A stretch of DNA of 64,000 nt from Streptomyces caniferus (GTDB taxonomy: Bacteria; Actinomycetota; Actinomycetes; Streptomycetales; Streptomycetaceae), in contig NZ_BLIN01000005.1 in assembly GCF_009811555.1 (NCBI RefSeq), positions 4,225,501 to 4,289,500 on the forward strand, given 5' to 3'. Each line of letters opens with the position of its first letter. Position 1 is the stretch's first letter. Positions 1 to 8,570 of this stretch are shown here, piece by piece. Below the pieces are notes generated by a model. That model saw only the letters and a program-made list of their open reading frames with translations, did not search any database and was not told where the DNA came from. The position numbers were made by a program, and so were the translations under genes.

Positions 1-82
1 CGTCATCGGCCAGCGCAGGAGTCGCCAGGCTGACGGCCAACGCGGGTACGGCGGCCAGGGCGAGGAGCTTGGTGCGGGACAT
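1..82 (-). CDS. Secreted protein, N-terminal fragment (signal peptide only)
   Basis: Only the first 27 codons lie in the window; the gene runs off the left edge. The translation starts MSRTKLLALAAVPALAVSL and continues to an Ala-Leu-Ala cleavage-like site followed by Asp-Asp. That is a textbook Sec signal peptide: short basic N-region, Ala/Leu/Val-rich core, and an A-x-A motif near residue 25. A purine-rich AGAGAGGT lies just upstream of the ATG and would serve as ribosome binding site. The mature protein is not visible, so no function can be given. Confidence 0.6.
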   Translation of the reverse strand, partial: MSRTKLLALAAVPALAVSLATPALADD

Positions 83-281
83 GCTGTGACCTCTCTGAAC
101 GGTTCGTGCGTTCTCGACGAATCGAACGCACCAGCCCAGGCTGGAACGGGGCGAACCGAACCGCCACCCGATGGGCCCCGTTGGGGTGACAGGATGCGTA
201 CCCTCGGTTGCTGATCATGGTGGCGCCGCCCGGGGGCCTGGACTCCAACTGGCCGACGCACGCTGCCCTGTTGGTCGGAGT

Positions 282-956
282 TCAGCGACCGTCGCGCCCA
301 CGGTCCGCATCAAGGGGGCGCGGCTCCCCCCTCCCCCTCCCCCGGGGCCGACCGCGGGTCGCGAAGATCCGGTCCAGGTGGTGATGGAGTACCGCGAGGG
401 CCGACTCGGGACTCCGCTGGCCCACGAGGATGCTGGTGCCCATGGTCGCCGTCATGGCGAGCAGGCTGATCGCCTCCGTGCGCGCGTCGGCGCCGGGATC
501 GGCGAGGCCGGACGCCTGGGCCTGTTCGAGCAGGCCGGTGAGGGCGTTCTCCGCGGCGTCGGGCTTGTCGATGAAGGGCTGTGCGGCCAGCGCGTCGTCG
601 GTCACGGACAGGATCGAGTAGGAGCTGTAGAGGAGGTGGAAGGTGCGGCTCTCCTCGTCGGTCGGGAGAGAGGCCAGCAGCAGTGCCTCGATGGTCGCGC
701 GCGGGCCCGGGTCCGGGCCGGCGGCGCGGAGGCGGGCGCCGACCCGTGCGGTGAAGCGGTCGGTCAGGTGCTGGAGCCCGTAGAAGAGCAGCTTCTCCTT
801 GGTCTCGAAGTAGTACTGCACGAGCCGGAGTGACACACCGGCCTCCGCGGCCACGTCGCGCATGCCGACGGCGTGCAGCCCTCGGCGCCCCGCGACCTGG
901 ATGAGCGCCTCGGCGATCTGGGCGCGCCGTTCGTCGTGGTTCACGCGCTTTGGCAT
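282..956 (-). CDS. TetR-family transcriptional regulator
   Basis: A 224-residue protein of typical TetR length. Residues 10-55 form the N-terminal helix-turn-helix: an A-E-A-L-I-Q-V-A helix, then G-L-H-A-V-G-M-R-D-V-A-A-E-A-G-V-S, and the conserved recognition-helix end L-V-Q-Y-Y-F-E-T-K-E-K-L. The remainder is the helical ligand-binding/dimerisation domain, and the last ~25 residues are a low-complexity Arg/Gly tail. It is divergent from an alpha/beta hydrolase gene. The short region between them carries a perfect palindrome, so this protein probably represses that hydrolase and itself. The ligand is unknown. The family call is secure; the target is inferred from layout. Confidence 0.9.
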   Translation of the reverse strand: MPKRVNHDERRAQIAEALIQVAGRRGLHAVGMRDVAAEAGVSLRLVQYYFETKEKLLFYGLQHLTDRFTARVGARLRAAGPDPGPRATIEALLLASLPTDEESRTFHLLYSSYSILSVTDDALAAQPFIDKPDAAENALTGLLEQAQASGLADPGADARTEAISLLAMTATMGTSILVGQRSPESALAVLHHHLDRIFATRGRPRGRGRGEPRPLDADRGRDGR

Positions 957-1014
957 GTGCCGCTGTCTCCGCCCGTCGGTAGTGGGTTCGCGGTCCGGCT
1001 CCCCGGACTTCTTT

Positions 1015-1052
1015 ATGGTACCGCCGTACCATCGACATGGTACGTTCGTATC
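1015..1052. promoter_or_regulatory. Probable TetR operator, two adjacent palindromes
   Basis: ATGGTAC (1015-1021) and GTACCAT (1026-1032) form a perfect inverted repeat around CGCC. A second, imperfect copy follows at 1037-1052 (ATGGTACG against CGTATCAC). Both lie between the divergent TetR and hydrolase genes, just upstream of the hydrolase ribosome binding site. Operator function is inferred from position and symmetry. Confidence 0.7.
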
Positions 1053-1082
1053 ACGAAGAACGGATCTCCCTGGAGGTGCCCC

Positions 1083-2033
1083 GTGCCCGAGAACACGACC
1101 CGTGTGCGCCGCGATGTCGGCCGCTACGTGAACGACAAGCTGCGCGACCGCTACTTCGCCGCCTGCGACGCCGTCTACGCGATGGGGGCCCCCGCCCGCT
1201 CAGAGACGGACGTCGAGACCGGCTTCGGCACCACGCACGTCTACCGGTACGGCCCCACGGATCCGGCAGCCGAGTCCCGTACGCCGGTGGTCCTGATCCA
1301 CGGCGCGGGCTACTGCTCGGCGATGTGGTACCCCAACACCCCCGCGCTCAGCGGCGAACGCCCTGTCTACGCACTCGACACCCCCGGCGACGCCGGGCGC
1401 AGCGTCCACCGCGAGCCCATGTGGCAGCCGGAGCGCGCCGCCCAGTGGCTCGACGAGGCGCTCGACGCCCTCGGCCTCGACCGGGTTCACCTGGTCGGCT
1501 CCTCGTACGGCGGCTGGCTGGTGCTCAACATGGCTCACCGCCGGCCCGGACGGCTCGCGTCGGTCACCGCCCTCGACCCCGGCGGCCTGGAGAAGGTGGG
1601 CCTGCGCTTCTTCGCCTGGGTCTTCGTCAGTCTCTTCGCCAGCTTCGCCCCCAAGGCGCTGCGCCCGCGCCTCGCCTCTTGGCTGGAGCAACCGGTCATC
1701 GCCGTTCCCGAGGTGCGGACGTGGATCCAGGCGGGCGCCCGCGCCTTCCGGATCCGCCGCCCCGCACCGCTGCCGCTGACCGAGGACGCGCTGCGCTCCA
1801 TCCGGACCCCGCTCTACGTCATCATGGGCAAGCGCAGCCTGCTGGTACACCCGCAGCGCCAGCTGGAACGGGTGCCGCGGCTGATCCCCGGAGCCCGCGC
1901 CGAGATCATCGCCGCGACCGGTCACGGCCCGCAGATCGACCACCCCGACGTGGTCAACGCCCGGATGCTGAGCTTCATGGAGGACGTCGACTCCCTCGAC
2001 CCGGCCGAGGTCGGCGGCGTGGTCGACGCGTAG
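1083..2033 (+). CDS. Alpha/beta-fold hydrolase
   Basis: A 316-residue protein of the alpha/beta hydrolase fold. The oxyanion strand-turn V-V-L-I-H-G-A-G-Y is near residue 75. The nucleophile elbow G-S-S-Y-G-G is near residue 143. A late G-K-R-S-L-L-V-H-P region and a catalytic-type G-H-G-P-Q near residue 286 complete the likely Ser-Asp-His triad. The GTG at 1083 is chosen because GGAGG lies a few bases upstream; the frame stays open further upstream, but that stretch overlaps the operator and the TetR gene. No signal peptide is evident, so it should be cytoplasmic. The substrate is unknown (ester, lactone or epoxide would all fit). It is divergent from, and probably controlled by, the TetR regulator. 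Confidence 0.85.
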   Translation: MPENTTRVRRDVGRYVNDKLRDRYFAACDAVYAMGAPARSETDVETGFGTTHVYRYGPTDPAAESRTPVVLIHGAGYCSAMWYPNTPALSGERPVYALDTPGDAGRSVHREPMWQPERAAQWLDEALDALGLDRVHLVGSSYGGWLVLNMAHRRPGRLASVTALDPGGLEKVGLRFFAWVFVSLFASFAPKALRPRLASWLEQPVIAVPEVRTWIQAGARAFRIRRPAPLPLTEDALRSIRTPLYVIMGKRSLLVHPQRQLERVPRLIPGARAEIIAATGHGPQIDHPDVVNARMLSFMEDVDSLDPAEVGGVVDA

Positions 2034-2248
2034 GACCTGCGGCCGGGAAGGCTCCAGTACGGCCGAGCGGGGGCGGAGCGTCAGCTCAGGCATGGCGGCT
2101 GCGAGCGCGGGCTCCTTGAAGGAACCTCCGACGCGGCAACCGCCCGTCATGGGCCACCGGTCCACTGCTTTCGCCGCCGGTCCGCTGCTCTTGCAAGCCG
2201 AACACCACCCCGGCGCCCCACGCACGCACCGTTGATTCGCAGGCTCGG

Positions 2249-2276
2249 AGCGCAGGTCCGATTCCCGTCAGCCGAT
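2249..2276 (+). other. tRNA T-arm/3'-end-like remnant
   Basis: The segment contains AGGTCCGATTCCCGTC, which looks like a tRNA T-stem/T-loop (TYCGATTC-type loop), 11 bases ahead of a hairpin terminator. One T-stem pair is mismatched and no complete cloverleaf can be drawn upstream, so this is at best a 3' fragment. Such fragments are typical remains of integration at tRNA genes. It could also be chance. Confidence 0.3.
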
Positions 2277-2286
2277 GGATGGTTGA

Positions 2287-2317
2287 GGCCCAGGTCACTG
2301 ACCTGGGCCTTGTTTGT
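2287..2317 (+). terminator. Rho-independent terminator
   Basis: A perfect 10-bp stem (GGCCCAGGTC / GACCTGGGCC) with a 3-base loop at 2287-2309 is followed by the T-rich TTGTTTGTT. It would stop rightward transcription from the hydrolase or from the tRNA-like element. Confidence 0.85.
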
Positions 2318-2606
2318 TGTCCGGGGCGGGCCGGTTCAGGCGTCTCGCACATCAGATCTGCATCAGAAGGTGGCTTGTGGTCATGGTGCCGCTCCGGGGG
2401 CCCCGAGGGCCCGCGGCTTCGGGGGCGTGAGCGGCGGTGGGCGCGACGCCGTGCCGTTGCGAGGTGCACCTTGCTGGTCAGCGCGCCGACCGGCCGCTTC
2501 GTCACCGTTCCGCAACAGGCGTGAACCGCACCGGAAGTTGCCCCGTACAGCCTCGTGTGTGCGGCCCCGGTGGCCGCGGCGATACGCAGCGAGGGAAGGA
2601 ATCGGC

Positions 2607-2906
2607 ATGGCCGGCGGCAACATCAAGATCAGCCCGGACGAGATGCGGGAGGCGTCGACCTGGCTTCAGAACCAGAAGGAACTGATGCAGCAGAGCCTCC
2701 ACGAGGCCAACACCAAGATGGACGAGATGGTCGAGGCGGCCTACGCGACGCCCGGCTCGGAGAGCAAGTTCCGCCCGTACTGGGAGGAGTACAAGAACGG
2801 CACCGAGAAGGCCATCGAGGGTCTGCAGGGTGTCAGCGAGTTCATCAAGCAGGTGGCGGACGCGTTCGTCGACACCGACGACCAGACCGCCGGCTCCATC
2901 GGCTGA
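2607..2906 (+). CDS. WXG100/ESAT-6-like secreted protein
   Basis: A 99-residue, predominantly helical, acidic protein with no signal peptide, matching the size and character of ESX substrates. The first helix (about residues 10-45) is amphipathic. A turn with Gly/Ser/Pro follows (A-T-P-G-S-E-S), then a second helix containing R-P-Y-W-E-E-Y and a Val-Ala-Asp-Ala-Phe end. The classical W-x-G turn is not exact, so it is an ESAT-6-like member rather than a canonical EsxA. The start is the ATG at 2607, with GAGGGAAGGA just ahead. It is the first gene of the operon that carries the RHS toxins, and probably acts as a secreted partner or export cofactor of those toxins. Confidence 0.75.
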   Translation: MAGGNIKISPDEMREASTWLQNQKELMQQSLHEANTKMDEMVEAAYATPGSESKFRPYWEEYKNGTEKAIEGLQGVSEFIKQVADAFVDTDDQTAGSIG

Positions 2907-2981
2907 AGCTCCCCGCATCGTCCGGCCCCGCTCTCCCTGTGAGGGCGGGGCCGGGCGGCTGGGACAGGAGGGGAGACACCG

Positions 2982-3296
2982 GTGGGCAACATCAGCGTGC
3001 CTGTGCAGGACCTGAAGGACACCGTCAAGGAGCTCCAGAACATCGGGGAGCTGATCGGGAACTCCGCGACGCTCTACCACGCCGCCGGCGACTCGGGGGA
3101 CTTCAAGAGCGTGGCCGGCGACAGCAAGCTCGCGGACGCCCTCGACGCGTTCGACAAGGCGTGGGTGGCGGGTCACGAGCGGGTTCACGACAACGTGAAG
3201 ACGTTCGCCGACAACACGGACACGATCGCCGAGAACTTCACGCAGACGGACGACGAGACCGTCAAGTCGCTCGACGAAGACAAGAAGGACGCGTGA
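2982..3296 (+). CDS. Second small ESX-like helical protein
   Basis: A 104-residue protein with a GTG start at 2982 behind AGGAGGGGAG. It is rich in Asp, Lys, Ala and Thr and is predicted to be two helices separated by a Gly-Asp-Ser-Gly-Asp turn. A W-V-A-G-H-E motif lies near residue 65. Length, lack of signal peptide and position next to the preceding ESAT-6-like gene suggest a heterodimer partner. The C-terminus is strongly acidic/basic (D-E-D-K-K-D-A). Its stop overlaps a possible GTG start of the next gene, which suggests translational coupling. Family membership is by context and composition; no single diagnostic motif proves it. Confidence 0.65.
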   Translation: MGNISVPVQDLKDTVKELQNIGELIGNSATLYHAAGDSGDFKSVAGDSKLADALDAFDKAWVAGHERVHDNVKTFADNTDTIAENFTQTDDETVKSLDEDKKDA

Positions 3297-3328
3297 CAGA
3301 AGCACGTCCCGCGGAAGGGAAAAGCGCC

Positions 3329-4057
3329 ATGACGGAACCGACCACGGAGCAGCCGGAGGCGGCCGCGCCCGCGGAATACAGCCTGAGGTTCCCCGACTCG
3401 TGGTGGCATCTCGACCTCGACCCGAGCACCCGGGACGCGTCGATCCGCCGCCGCATCGAGGCACAGGTGGAGAAGGCCCCGCAGTTGACCCGCGAGCAGC
3501 TGGACGGGCTGATCCGCAGTACGCGGCGCATCGCCCGCGAGGCGCACGCGCAGGGTGCGCTGCGGGCCTCGGGAATGATCAGGATCCTGCGCGCGGGCGG
3601 CGGCCCGCTGGTGCTCAGCGCCACCGCCGTGGTGCTTCGGATCTCCATTCCGGAGGGGCAGTCGGAGGATCTGGCGGACCTCGTCATGGCCGCCGGCGTA
3701 CAGCTCGGCACCGACGCGGAGAGCAGCGGACTGCCGCCCGGCGAGGTGGAGTTGGTGGAGCTGCCGCACGTCGGGGTGGCCGGGCGGATCTCCCGCATCG
3801 AGGACATCGACCACCACGGGAAGCGGGTGCCCACCGCGGTCCGGCACACCCTGGTCCCGGTGCCGAACAGCCACGACTATCTGGTGCTCGCCTGCTCCAC
3901 CCCCAACGTGGATCTGGCGGAACAGTTCTACGAGGTCTTCGACGCGATCGCGGAGTCGCTCCGTTTCGGCGACCAGGCCGACACGACCGACGCAGCAGAT
4001 CCGGCGGCGGGAGCCGCCGAGGGAAGCCCCGTGGGCGAAACAGAACAGGAAAAGTGA
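3329..4057 (+). CDS. Conserved ESX-locus protein of unknown function
   Basis: A 242-residue soluble protein. It begins with a Pro/Glu/Ala-rich leader, then S-L-R-F-P-D-S-W-W-H-L-D-L-D. A helical middle region follows (residues ~30-75), then alternating strands, and a C-terminal helix F-Y-E-V-F-D-A-I-A-E-S-L-R-F. That ending resembles Mog1/PsbP-like (LpqN/DcrB-type) alpha/beta proteins that close with a helix of this kind. This is a fold guess only. The start could be the ATG at 3329 (GGAAGGG upstream) or the GTG at 3293, which overlaps the previous stop. It lies 10 bp ahead of the first RHS toxin, so a chaperone or adaptor role for toxin export is plausible but unproven. Confidence 0.6.
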   Translation: MTEPTTEQPEAAAPAEYSLRFPDSWWHLDLDPSTRDASIRRRIEAQVEKAPQLTREQLDGLIRSTRRIAREAHAQGALRASGMIRILRAGGGPLVLSATAVVLRISIPEGQSEDLADLVMAAGVQLGTDAESSGLPPGEVELVELPHVGVAGRISRIEDIDHHGKRVPTAVRHTLVPVPNSHDYLVLACSTPNVDLAEQFYEVFDAIAESLRFGDQADTTDAADPAAGAAEGSPVGETEQEK

Positions 4058-4067
4058 GGTAGCGGCC

Positions 4068-7000
4068 ATGGCGCGTCCAGCGGTGTCCGATTGGGAAGAC
4101 GTCTTCGGGTTCTCGGACGACCCGACCCCGGGTGATGCGGACATGCTCGGAGACCTCGCCCGCCAGTACCGCTCCGTCGCCGACAACGCGGGCGACGCCC
4201 TGCCCCTCGTCTCCGGCCTGGAGAACAACCAGGCCGGCGAGGGCAAGACCATGGACAAACTCCGGGACAAGCTGGGCGACCTGGCCAACCAAGTACGCAA
4301 ACTGCACGACTCCTACGACCAGGCCGCCGGCGCCCTCGACACCTACGTCCACTCGCTGCGCGACCAGCAACGCAACGCCGACAACGCCCTGGAAAAGGGG
4401 CGCGAGGCCAAGGACCGGCTCGAATCGGCCACCGATGTGGTCAAGGCGGCCGGCGCCGACATCAGCAAGCTCGACGGCGCCCAGCACCCGCCGGACGACA
4501 AGGAAGCCCGCGCCAGCACCCGCCGCGCCCTCGACGAGGCCCACAGCAAGCAATCCGGCGCCCAGGCCCAGGCCGACGACGCCCAGGCCGACCTCGACGC
4601 CGCCCGCATGCTCGCCGAGGACGCCCGCCAGGTCCGCGAGGAAGACGCCGCCACCGCCGCCCAGAAACTGGACGACGCCCGCGACGAATCCGTCGACGGC
4701 TACAGCCTCTGGGACAAGATCAAGAAGGCCTTCAGCAAGGCTCTCGCCATCATCAGCGCCGTGCTCGGCGTCATCGCCCTGCTCATCCCCGGCCTGCAAG
4801 GACTCGGGATCGCGCTCACCATCGGCGCCGTCGTCGCGGGCGCCGCGTCACTCGCCATCAACATATCGATCATGGCCGAGACCGGTGACTGGGACATCGG
4901 CGAGATCGTCCTCGGCGTCATCGGCCTCGTCGCGGGTGGCGGCGCGCTCCTCAAGGGGCTCGGAAGCGTCGGCTCGGCGCTGAAGGGCATCGCGCGCAAC
5001 GGGCTGAACAAGATCGGCTCCAGGTTTCGCCCCAACGGCCGTGGCGCGGCCAGCAAGAAGTGCGCGACCGACCCGGTGGACGTGGCCACCGGCGAGATGC
5101 TCATGATCAAGACCGACCTGGAGCTGCACGGCGTGCTGCCGCTGCGGCTGACCCGGACGTATCTGTCGACGTACCGCTACGGGCAGTTCTTCGGCCCCTC
5201 CTGGGCCTCCACCCTCGACGAACGCCTCGAAGTCGACGGCCGGGGCCGGGCGTTCTGGGCGCGCGAGGACGGCTCGATCCTCAGCTACCCACGGCTCCCC
5301 GAGGCCGGCTCCGTGGACGACCTGGTGTGGCCCGAGGAGGGAGCACGCCTGCCGCTGGCGGCCGAGGAGACGGCCGAGGGCGAGGTCACCTACTCGGTCA
5401 CCGATCCGTACACCGGTGTGCGCAGCTACTTCGCGGACCGCCCCACCTCCGGTGCCGACGACACCCGCGTGCACTGGCTGGCCCGGTGGCACGACCGGAA
5501 CGGCAACGAGGTGCGGATCGAGCGGGAGGAGGACGGCTCCCCGACGGCGATGGTCCACCCCGGCGGCTACCGCGTGGAGGTGAACTGCGTCGCCGGCCTG
5601 CTGCTGGACGTGGCGGTCGCCACGCCCGACGGCCCCGTCGAGGTGATGTCCTACCGGCACGACGCGGACGGCAACCTCAGCCACGTCGTCAACTCCTCCG
5701 GTCAGGCGATGGTGTTCGACTACGACGACCGGAACCGCCTCACCGCCTGGACCGACCGCAACGACTCCACCTACCGCTACGTCTACGACGACGCGAACCG
5801 CGTCACCGAGACCATCGGCCCCGAGGGCTACCTCTCCTCGCAGTGGTCCTACGACCCGGCCGCGCAGCGGAACCACTTCACCGACGCCTGCGGCGCCACG
5901 ACGACCTACCACCTCAACGACCTGTACCAAGTCGTCGCCGAGACCGACCCGCTGGGCCACACCGTCCACACCGAGTGGGACCGCTACGACCACCTCCTGT
6001 CGCGCACCGACGCCCTCGGCCACACCACCCGCTACGAGTACGACCAGCGCCACAACCTCACCGTCGTCCACCTCCCCGACGGCAAGACCTCCACGACGGC
6101 CTACAACAGGCTGAATCAGCCGACCGCGCAGACCCGGACCGACGGCAGCGTCTGGCGGCAGGAGTTCGACGAGCGCGGCAACCTGACCTCCCTGACCGCT
6201 CCCGACGGCACCACGCACCACCTCACCCGTCACCCCACCGGCGCGACCGCCACGGCCACGGACCCGTCGGGAGGTCTGGTCAGGTTCGAAGTGGACGCGG
6301 CAGGTCTGACCGTGGGCGTCGACAGCGGCTTCGGAGGCACGGCGACGGCGGAGCGCGACGCGTTCGGCCGGCTCATCGCCCTCACCGACCCGTTCGGAGC
6401 GGTCACCCGCACCGAGTGGACGGTCGAGGGACGGCCGGCACGCACCATCGCCCCCGACGGGCGGGTCAAGCGCATGAGCTGGGACCCAGAGGGCAACTGC
6501 CTTTCGGCGACCGACTCCGCGGGGGGCGCCACCAGGTACGAGTACACCCACTTCGACCTGCTCGCGGCCCGTACCGGGCCCGACGGCGTGCGCTACACCT
6601 TCGCCTACGACGCGGAGCGCCGCCTCACGCAGGTCCGCAACCCGCAGGGGCTCACCTGGGATTACGCCTATGACGCGGCAGGCCTCCTGATACGCGAGTC
6701 CGACTTCGACGGCCGTGAGGTCACCTACACCCACGATGCGTCGGGCCGACTGATCGCCCGCACCAACCCGTTGGGCGAGGAGATCTCCTTCCAGTACAAC
6801 TCCGTGGACGAGATGCTCCTGAAGAACGTGGCGGGGGCCACGACGTCCTATGAATACGACCAGGCCGGATCACTCGTCCGCATGGCCTCCCCGGACTCGA
6901 CGCTGGAGTTCGAACGCGACGCCATGGGGCGGGTCCTGGCCGAAACCGTGGACGGCCGCCGTACCGGTTTCACCTACGACGTCCTCGGCCGTCGCACCTC

Positions 7001-8570
7001 CCGCACCACCCCCACCGGCGCCGTCACCGAACTCACCTACGACGAGCTGGGAAACCGCGACAGCCTCACCGTCGACGGGCACCGGGTGGCCTTCACCCAC
7101 GACGTACTCGGCAAGGAGATGGCCCGCGTCTGGGGCAGCCGGACCTCGCCCGTGGAGGCGACGAACGACTGGGACCCGGCCGGACGCCCCGTCGCCCAGC
7201 GCCTCGCCACCTCCGCCGGCACCCTGCGCGAGCGCACCTACACCTATCGTGCGGACGATCACCTCACGGCCGTCACGGACGCGACGACGGGCCTGTCCCG
7301 GCAGCTGGAACTCGACCAGGCGGGTCGCCCGTTGGCCGTGACCGCCGACGGCTGGACCGAGTCCTACGCCTACGACCAGGCGGGCAACCAGACGTCGGCG
7401 ACGTGGCCGGAGAAGGCCGGCCTCGCGGAGGCCCGCGGCGAGCGCACCTACGCGGGCACCCGCATCCAGGCCGCGGGCGCGGTGCGCTACGAGTACGACG
7501 CCGCCGGCCGCATGGTGCTGCGCCAGAAGCGCCGTCTGTCGAGGAAGCCCGACACCTGGCGCTACGAATGGAACGCGGAGGACCAGCTCACCTCGTGCGT
7601 GACGCCCGACGGCACCCGCTGGCGCTACACCTATGACCCGCTGAGCCGGCGTACCGCCAAGTACCGCATGGCGGAGGACGGGTCGGTCGCCGAGGCGGTC
7701 CACTTCACCTGGGACGAGACCCGCCTCGCCGAACAGACCGACACCGCGAACGGCATCACCCTCACCTGGGACCACGACGACTACCGGCCCCTGACACAGC
7801 TGGAGCGCAAGCGGAGGACGCAGGAGGAGTACGACTCCCGTTTCTTCTCGATCGTGACCGACCTGGTCGGTACTCCCACCGAACTGGTGGATGAGCAGGG
7901 CGGCATCGCCTGGCGCTCCCGCGCCACTCTCTGGGGTGTCACCAGTCGCAACCGCGATGCCACGGCCACCACCCCGCTGCGCTTTCCCGGCCAGTACCAG
8001 GACCGCGAAACCGGCCTTCACTACAACTACTTCCGCCACTACGACCCGGAGACGGGACGCTACGTCTCACCCGACCCGCTCGGCCTTGACCCGGCGCCGA
8101 ACCCGGTCGCCTACGTCTCGAACCCCTCCACCACGTACGACCCACTCGGTCTGGAGGAATGCGGACATACGGCCCAGATCTACGTCCTGGAGTCCGGCGG
8201 GGGTCACAGGCCGTGGCCCATCAGGGCCGAGCACACGGTGCGGACCCCGGGATCCGGCGAGGCCAGGACCGCGGCGGAAAGCACTCTCCCCAGAAACTGG
8301 GCGTACGGGAACGTCGTCCACACGGAACACCGTTTCTCCCGCATGGCCGGCGCCAGCACCGGCGACAAGGTCTCCATCCCGAACGACCCGTATCTCGGCC
8401 GGGCTCCGCTCGCCCGGGGAGAAGCCGTGTTCATGCAAGGCTCACGGCCGCCGTGCAGCAGCTGCAAGGGGGCGATGAACCGCATGGCCGGCGAACTCGG
8501 AGTCAACGTCCGGTACGCCTGGGAGGACAAGATCTGGGACGCGGGGGGAGGTCTGAAGTGGAGGGAGTGA
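4068..8570 (+). CDS. T7SS-associated RHS polymorphic toxin with deaminase-like C-terminus
   Basis: A 1,500-residue toxin. Residues ~1-220 form a helical, coiled-coil-like ESX secretion module. Residues ~224-300 are hydrophobic with Gly/Ala-rich segments (possible membrane insertion). A DUF6531-like strand region starts near residue 331 (D-P-V-D-V-A-T-G-E-M). YD/RHS repeats fill ~450-1300. The RHS core R-H-Y-D-P-E-T-G-R-Y with D-P-L-G-L ends near 1360. The last ~140 residues are the warhead. H1418-T-E1420 plus P-P-C1463-S-S-C1466 is the zinc/catalytic signature of the cytidine-deaminase superfamily; among toxin deaminases the Pput_2613-like group looks closest, but this is uncertain. It should deaminate nucleic acid or nucleotides in a target cell. 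No separate immunity gene follows; the next gene is the second toxin. Confidence 0.85.
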   Translation: MARPAVSDWEDVFGFSDDPTPGDADMLGDLARQYRSVADNAGDALPLVSGLENNQAGEGKTMDKLRDKLGDLANQVRKLHDSYDQAAGALDTYVHSLRDQQRNADNALEKGREAKDRLESATDVVKAAGADISKLDGAQHPPDDKEARASTRRALDEAHSKQSGAQAQADDAQADLDAARMLAEDARQVREEDAATAAQKLDDARDESVDGYSLWDKIKKAFSKALAIISAVLGVIALLIPGLQGLGIALTIGAVVAGAASLAINISIMAETGDWDIGEIVLGVIGLVAGGGALLKGLGSVGSALKGIARNGLNKIGSRFRPNGRGAASKKCATDPVDVATGEMLMIKTDLELHGVLPLRLTRTYLSTYRYGQFFGPSWASTLDERLEVDGRGRAFWAREDGSILSYPRLPEAGSVDDLVWPEEGARLPLAAEETAEGEVTYSVTDPYTGVRSYFADRPTSGADDTRVHWLARWHDRNGNEVRIEREEDGSPTAMVHPGGYRVEVNCVAGLLLDVAVATPDGPVEVMSYRHDADGNLSHVVNSSGQAMVFDYDDRNRLTAWTDRNDSTYRYVYDDANRVTETIGPEGYLSSQWSYDPAAQRNHFTDACGATTTYHLNDLYQVVAETDPLGHTVHTEWDRYDHLLSRTDALGHTTRYEYDQRHNLTVVHLPDGKTSTTAYNRLNQPTAQTRTDGSVWRQEFDERGNLTSLTAPDGTTHHLTRHPTGATATATDPSGGLVRFEVDAAGLTVGVDSGFGGTATAERDAFGRLIALTDPFGAVTRTEWTVEGRPARTIAPDGRVKRMSWDPEGNCLSATDSAGGATRYEYTHFDLLAARTGPDGVRYTFAYDAERRLTQVRNPQGLTWDYAYDAAGLLIRESDFDGREVTYTHDASGRLIARTNPLGEEISFQYNSVDEMLLKNVAGATTSYEYDQAGSLVRMASPDSTLEFERDAMGRVLAETVDGRRTGFTYDVLGRRTSRTTPTGAVTELTYDELGNRDSLTVDGHRVAFTHDVLGKEMARVWGSRTSPVEATNDWDPAGRPVAQRLATSAGTLRERTYTYRADDHLTAVTDATTGLSRQLELDQAGRPLAVTADGWTESYAYDQAGNQTSATWPEKAGLAEARGERTYAGTRIQAAGAVRYEYDAAGRMVLRQKRRLSRKPDTWRYEWNAEDQLTSCVTPDGTRWRYTYDPLSRRTAKYRMAEDGSVAEAVHFTWDETRLAEQTDTANGITLTWDHDDYRPLTQLERKRRTQEEYDSRFFSIVTDLVGTPTELVDEQGGIAWRSRATLWGVTSRNRDATATTPLRFPGQYQDRETGLHYNYFRHYDPETGRYVSPDPLGLDPAPNPVAYVSNPSTTYDPLGLEECGHTAQIYVLESGGGHRPWPIRAEHTVRTPGSGEARTAAESTLPRNWAYGNVVHTEHRFSRMAGASTGDKVSIPNDPYLGRAPLARGEAVFMQGSRPPCSSCKGAMNRMAGELGVNVRYAWEDKIWDAGGGLKWRE
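4116..4738 (+). repeat. High-identity direct repeat, copy 1 (RHS secretion module)
   Basis: This segment is almost identical and fully colinear with 8780-9402, at a constant offset of 4,664 bp. It encodes the helical N-terminal module of the first RHS toxin. Identity falls sharply after the Asp-Lys-Ile-Lys-Lys codons, while the C-terminal toxin domains are unrelated. Confidence 0.9.

Larger units (their letters stand above)
2034..2606. other. 573-bp gene-poor interval
   Basis: No convincing coding region is visible. The interval holds a tRNA-3'-end-like remnant (about 2249-2276) and a strong hairpin terminator (2287-2309). The last ~280 bases before the ESX locus have no recognised feature except the ribosome binding site at 2591-2600. 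The promoter of the secretion operon presumably lies here, but I cannot assign boxes. Confidence 0.5.

Noticed and set aside
873..1082. An earlier start for the alpha/beta hydrolase
   Set aside because: It would overlap the TetR gene and the operator; GTG 1083 has the ribosome binding site.
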